From: Kiritimatiellia bacterium
Lineage (GTDB): Bacteria; Verrucomicrobiota; Kiritimatiellia; RFP12; UBA1067
DNA length: 19,438 nt
NCBI GenBank assembly: GCA_017959645.1
Contig: JAGDAE010000097.1
Coordinates: 1-19,438 of the forward strand
Direction of reading: 5' to 3'
Below are positions 16,163 through 19,438 of the stretch, one piece after another (position 1 is the stretch's first letter; the number at the start of each line of letters is the position of its first letter). A program made the translations under genes and the position numbers. The notes under the pieces are model-generated. The model worked only from the letters and a program-made list of their open reading frames with translations, had not been told where the DNA came from and made no database searches.

Positions 16163-16747
16163 ATGAAAAAAACGATTCCGTTTGCGCTGGCCGCCGCGCT
16201 GGTTTTGCCGCTGTGCGCCCAGGAAGTGTTCGATGACGAGTCCGCGCCCGATATAGAGGAGGCGTCCCGGAGCGACGCGCAGGAGTCTGCCACGCATTAT
16301 GCGATGTGGCCGGCTTTCTTCGCGGTGTGCGAGTTTCCCGCGACTCCCGACCTGATCGGTCTGCGCCTGACGATTCCGTTCTCGACGAAGCAGGAGAACG
16401 TGACCGGATTCGATCTCGGTCTCTGGGGAAGGGCGATTTATTTCGAGGGGTTGCAGGTGAACGTGCTGCGCAACGACGTGAAAGATTCCTGCGCCGGCGT
16501 GCAGGTCGGTCTCTACAATACGGTTGGCCGCGGCGATCTGCTCGGCGTGCAGGCGGGGCTCTGGAACCAGTCGCTTTCGTTCCGCGGCGTGCAGGCCGGT
16601 CTGGTTAACAATTCCGGCGATTCCCAGGGCTTCCAGATCGGTCTGATCAACCGCAGCGAGACTATGTACGGTTTCCAGTTCGGCTTGATCAACATAATCC
16701 GCGACGCCGAGCTGCAGTTCTGCCCGTTCGTGAACATCGGTTTCTGA
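16163..16747 (+). CDS. LA_2272-type surface repeat protein
   Basis: This encodes 194 aa. A signal peptide (MKKTIPFALAAALVLPLCAQ) is followed by an acidic linker and then tandem repeats of the pattern G(V/F)Qx-GL-x-N. The repeats are at residues 112-119, 128-135, 142-149, 156-163 and 170-177, spaced 14-16 residues apart, and a related GLQVNVLRN precedes them. This is the signature of the LA_2272 surface-repeat family, first named in Leptospira and of unknown function. The strict short period and alternating hydrophobics suggest a beta-solenoid or stacked beta-hairpins. The end NIGF has an aromatic last residue, as in outer-membrane proteins. The Cys at 18 is not in a canonical lipobox. The gene has its own promoter and a good AGGAG site, and DUF1015 follows 4 nt after its stop. 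Confidence 0.82.
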   Translation: MKKTIPFALAAALVLPLCAQEVFDDESAPDIEEASRSDAQESATHYAMWPAFFAVCEFPATPDLIGLRLTIPFSTKQENVTGFDLGLWGRAIYFEGLQVNVLRNDVKDSCAGVQVGLYNTVGRGDLLGVQAGLWNQSLSFRGVQAGLVNNSGDSQGFQIGLINRSETMYGFQFGLINIIRDAELQFCPFVNIGF

Positions 16748-16751
16748 TGCG

Positions 16752-17945
16752 ATGAACATACGTCCTTTTGCGGCCGTCAGGCCGAACGAAAACGACGCGG
16801 CCTCGGTCGCGTCCGTTCCTTATGATGTTGTCGACACCGCCGAGGCGAAGGCGCTGGCGGAGGGGAACCCCAAAAGCTTCCTGCACGTATCCCGTCCGGA
16901 GATCGACCTTCCCGACGGAACCGACGGTTCTTCGCTGGAGGCGTACGCGCAAGCGAAGACGGCATTGGATTCTCTGATCGGCGACGGAACGCTCGTGCGG
17001 GATGCGGAACCGAAATTCTACGCGTACCGCCAGACGATGGGGTCGCATTCCCAGACGGGGATCGTGGCTACGTTCGATACGAAAGACTATCTTTCCGGGG
17101 TTCTCAAACAGCACGAAAAGACGCGCAAGGACAAGGAAGACGACCGCACTCGCCACATCGAGACTCTGCGCGCGCACACCGGGCCGGCGTTTCTGACCTA
17201 CCGCGATGACAAGGCGATCGACTCGATCGTCGCCGAGGCCTGCCGCGCCGCGCCGCTTTACAGCTTCACCGCGCCCGATGGCGTAGGGCACGCGGTTTGG
17301 GAGATCGCGTCCGGCGGCAGCTGCCGTGCCGACGAGCTGCAGGAGTTGTTCGCGCGCATACCCGTCGCATACATCGCAGACGGCCACCACCGCAGCGCGG
17401 CGGCCGCGCGATACGCCGGCGAGCGCGGTTTCGAGGGCGAAAGCCGCTGGTTCCTGGCGGTCGCCTTCCCGGCGAGCCAGCTCAAGATTCTCGCGTACAA
17501 CCGCTTGGTGGCGGACCTCAACGGGCTTTCCGACTACGAGTTCATGTCGAGAGTGTCGGAGTCTTTCGCGATCGGCAAGAAGGGTGAGCGCAATTGCCGG
17601 ATGTATTTCCGCGGAAGATGGACCGATCTTTCGTGGCGCATCCCGCCCGGGACCGGCGCGGTCGGCGCGCTCGACGTCTCGTATCTGCAGGATCGCCTGC
17701 TGGCTCCGGTTCTCGGAATCGGCGATCCGCGCACCGACAGACGGATTTCGTTCATGGGCGGGATACGCGGCGACGGCGCCTTGGCCGCTAAAGTGGATTC
17801 CGGCGAAAACGCCGTCGCGTTCGCGATGGAGCCGGTGAGCGTCGAAGAGATGATGGCGATCGCCGACGCCGGCGCGATAATGCCGCCGAAGTCGACCTGG
17901 TTCGAGCCGAAACTGAGATCGGGGCTGTTCGTGCACGAAATATGA
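16752..17945 (+). CDS. DUF1015 family protein
   Basis: This is a 397-aa cytoplasmic protein of the DUF1015 family, whose biochemical function I cannot state. Typical features are the N-terminal MNIRPFAAVRP and SVPYDVVDTAEA (21-32), the conserved basic-acidic run HEKTRKDKEDDRTRHIE (121-137), and the hallmark ADGHHRSAAAARY (209-221), probably an active or ligand-binding site. Length is normal for the family. The start follows the previous stop by 4 nt with no clear ribosome binding site, suggesting coupling. It is followed by a DUF2062 gene 13 nt downstream. Confidence 0.88.
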   Translation: MNIRPFAAVRPNENDAASVASVPYDVVDTAEAKALAEGNPKSFLHVSRPEIDLPDGTDGSSLEAYAQAKTALDSLIGDGTLVRDAEPKFYAYRQTMGSHSQTGIVATFDTKDYLSGVLKQHEKTRKDKEDDRTRHIETLRAHTGPAFLTYRDDKAIDSIVAEACRAAPLYSFTAPDGVGHAVWEIASGGSCRADELQELFARIPVAYIADGHHRSAAAARYAGERGFEGESRWFLAVAFPASQLKILAYNRLVADLNGLSDYEFMSRVSESFAIGKKGERNCRMYFRGRWTDLSWRIPPGTGAVGALDVSYLQDRLLAPVLGIGDPRTDRRISFMGGIRGDGALAAKVDSGENAVAFAMEPVSVEEMMAIADAGAIMPPKSTWFEPKLRSGLFVHEI

Positions 17946-17958
17946 CCGGTGGCGGCCG

Positions 17959-18417
17959 ATGCGCAAGTTGACCGAGTATTGGATCCAGCTGAAGGCGAAG
18001 ATGGTTCGCGAACCTCTGCCGCCGGAAGACGTGGCGGCAGGCTGGGCGCTCGGGGTGTTCATCGGCTGCTCGATTCCGTTCGGTCTCCAGCTGATAATTT
18101 CGATACCGCTGTCGATGATGATGCGCGTGTCGAAGATCGGCGCGACGCTGGGAACGTTCATAACCAATCCGGTCACGATATTCTTCATCTATCCGGCGCA
18201 GACGTACATGATGAACCGTCTGCTGTTCGGAGGGTCGCTGACTTTTTCGAAACTGATGGAAGTGGAATGGACGTGGACGGCGGTCCGCCGGCTTGGCGCG
18301 GAGGCGATGCTGTCGTTCTTTCTTGGGGGCATCGCGCTCGCCATAATCCTGACTCCGGTCGCCTATTTCGCGGTCAGGCGGTACGTCACCGTCCATCGCA
18401 GAAAGGTGAAGCGGTGA
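17959..18417 (+). CDS. DUF2062 membrane protein
   Basis: This is a 152-aa inner-membrane protein of the DUF2062 family, function unknown. After a basic N-terminal helix and the motif PPEDVAAGWALGVFIGCSIPFG (about residues 21-42, typical of the family), two hydrophobic segments follow at about 29-52 and 60-80 with the conserved TNPVTIFFIYP. A third lies at about 115-137, and the tail is basic (RRKVKR). In other bacteria members sit near glycosyltransferase or lipid genes; nothing here points that way. The stop overlaps the next gene's GTG start (GTGA). Confidence 0.85.
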   Translation: MRKLTEYWIQLKAKMVREPLPPEDVAAGWALGVFIGCSIPFGLQLIISIPLSMMMRVSKIGATLGTFITNPVTIFFIYPAQTYMMNRLLFGGSLTFSKLMEVEWTWTAVRRLGAEAMLSFFLGGIALAIILTPVAYFAVRRYVTVHRRKVKR

Positions 18418-18815
18418 TTTCGCCCGCGAAGATCGCTTCCATCCGCGCTCTCATGGCCGAGGCGTCGGTCGATGAGGACGATCTCGACGAGAGTTTCGTC
18501 CTCGGCGGCGGCCCTGGCGGGCAGAAGACGAACAAGACGTCGTCAACCGTCCGGTTGTTCCACGCCCCGAGCGCGCTGTCGGTCAGATGCGGCGAGACCC
18601 GCAGCCGCGAAACCAACCGCTGGCTCGCCCGCCGCATGCTGGCAGAGGCGATTCTCGAGCGCGAGCGCGGCCGCAAGAGCGCCGAACGCAGCCGCCGCGA
18701 GAAGGTTCGCCGCCAGAAGCGCCGCCGCTCGCGCCGCCAGAAACAGGCGATGCTCGAGCAGAAACACGCCCGCTCCGAGAAGAAGACGCTACGCAGAAAG
18801 GTCGAGGAAGAATGA
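18414..18815 (+). CDS. ArfB-like peptidyl-tRNA hydrolase, class I release-factor domain
   Basis: This 133-aa protein has only the GGQ domain of class I release factors and lacks the codon-recognition domain. The catalytic loop GGGPGGQKTNKT (31-42, GGQ at 35-37) is intact. The C-terminal ~55 residues are strongly basic and helical, like the ArfB tail that probes the empty mRNA channel of stalled ribosomes. By family it would release peptides from stalled ribosomes. The start is taken as GTG 18414, overlapping the DUF2062 stop and preceded by AAAGG at 18402-18406. ATG 18453 would be a shorter alternative that keeps the GGQ loop. The basic tail is longer and less canonical than in E. coli ArfB, so the precise subfamily is open. 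Confidence 0.85.
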   Translation: MISPAKIASIRALMAEASVDEDDLDESFVLGGGPGGQKTNKTSSTVRLFHAPSALSVRCGETRSRETNRWLARRMLAEAILERERGRKSAERSRREKVRRQKRRRSRRQKQAMLEQKHARSEKKTLRRKVEEE

Positions 18816-19438
18816 CCCGCCATGTCGCTTTGCCGCTCAAGTACCGTCCTGCCGCGTTTTGCGATGTAGTTGGACAGGAACACGTGGTCAGAACGCTGAC
18901 GAACGCCATCGCGTCCGGCAGAATCGCGAACGCCTACCTTTTCGTGGGCCCGCGGGGAATCGGCAAGACCACGCTTTCGCGGATTTTCGCCAAAGCGCTG
19001 AACTGCCTGCACCCGGAAGGCGCGGAGCCGTGCGGGAAGTGCGCAAACTGCGTGGAGATCGCCGCCGGGCGCAGTCTCGACGTGATCGAGCTGGACGCCG
19101 CCTCTCACAACGGCGTGGACGACGTGCGCCCGATCATAGAAGAATGCCAGTTCCGTCCGGCCGGATCGAAGTACAAAATCTACATAATCGACGAATGCCA
19201 CATGCTGTCCAAGCCGGCGTGGAACGCGCTGCTCAAGACGCTGGAAGAGCCGCCGCCGCACGTGCGGTTCATATTCGCGACCACCGAGGGCGACAAGGTT
19301 CTGGCGACGATCGTCTCGCGCTGCCAGCGCTTCGACTTGCGTCGCATCCAGACGAACGACATCGTCTCGCGTCTTCGCCATGTCTGCGAACTCGAGAAGA
19401 TCGATGCCGAAGACGACGCGCTTCTCGCAATCGCGCGC
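18812..19438 (+). CDS. dnaX: DNA polymerase III subunit gamma/tau, 5' part
   Basis: This is the ATPase of the clamp loader that opens and loads the sliding clamp. The first 209 codons are in the window and the gene runs off the right edge. Visible are LKYRP at the start, Walker A GPRGIGKTT (about 50-58), the four-cysteine zinc knuckle CLHPEGAEPCGKCANC, LDAASHNGVDDVR, Walker B IIDECHML with Cys in place of the usual Val, the TLEEPPPHVRFIFATTE sensor-1 region and the SRCQRF arginine-finger motif. The ATG at 18812 overlaps the previous stop (ATGA). Confidence 0.96.
   Translation, partial: MTRHVALPLKYRPAAFCDVVGQEHVVRTLTNAIASGRIANAYLFVGPRGIGKTTLSRIFAKALNCLHPEGAEPCGKCANCVEIAAGRSLDVIELDAASHNGVDDVRPIIEECQFRPAGSKYKIYIIDECHMLSKPAWNALLKTLEEPPPHVRFIFATTEGDKVLATIVSRCQRFDLRRIQTNDIVSRLRHVCELEKIDAEDDALLAIAR

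Noticed and set aside
1..19438. CRISPR array, tRNA or rRNA genes, insertion sequences
   Set aside because: No regularly spaced direct repeats, no tRNA-like cloverleaf with a TTCGA arm, no rRNA stretch and no transposase were seen on either strand.

Overview
The window reads as chromosomal DNA from a Gram-negative bacterium of the PVC group, most likely Kiritimatiellota/Lentisphaerota (Verrucomicrobiota sensu lato), possibly from an animal gut. This is inferred from three things: GC-rich genes with strong G/C third-position bias; a large secreted protein carrying autotransporter-type beta-strand repeats and LamG-like modules; and a zinc-finger protein that resembles, from memory, an uncharacterised PVC family. 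Outer-membrane features (a barrel ending in Phe, TolB, an LA_2272-type repeat protein) show a two-membrane envelope. All real genes found are on the plus strand.

Region by region: (1) 1-277 holds no protein gene but folds into a compact RNA-like structure with several hairpins and a 9-bp pseudoknot. It resembles a large mobile-element RNA (IscB-type omega RNA/HEARO, or group II intron domain I) without its protein. A good sigma70-type promoter follows and drives a 748-aa secreted surface protein built from two copies of one module. (2) 2735-10163: a probably leaderless gene for a zinc-finger protein, then pheT, a secreted very acidic protein, serS and an outer-membrane beta-barrel. (3) 10215-16098: citrate synthase, argJ, tolB, gatC, gatA and a cyclophilin. 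Most are packed with overlapping stop and start codons. (4) 16102-19438: a new promoter, then an LA_2272-type repeat protein, a DUF1015 protein, a DUF2062 membrane protein, an ArfB-like GGQ protein and the 5' part of dnaX, which runs off the window.

The genes are mostly housekeeping: translation (pheT, serS, gatCA, the GGQ protein), amino-acid precursor supply (citrate synthase toward glutamate, argJ toward arginine), envelope (tolB, barrel, surface proteins), protein folding (cyclophilin) and replication (dnaX). pheS and gatB, the partners of pheT and gatCA, are not present. The best candidate for something unusual is the structured RNA at the left edge. The rest is ordinary apart from several uncharacterised secreted or zinc-binding proteins and a likely leaderless mRNA.
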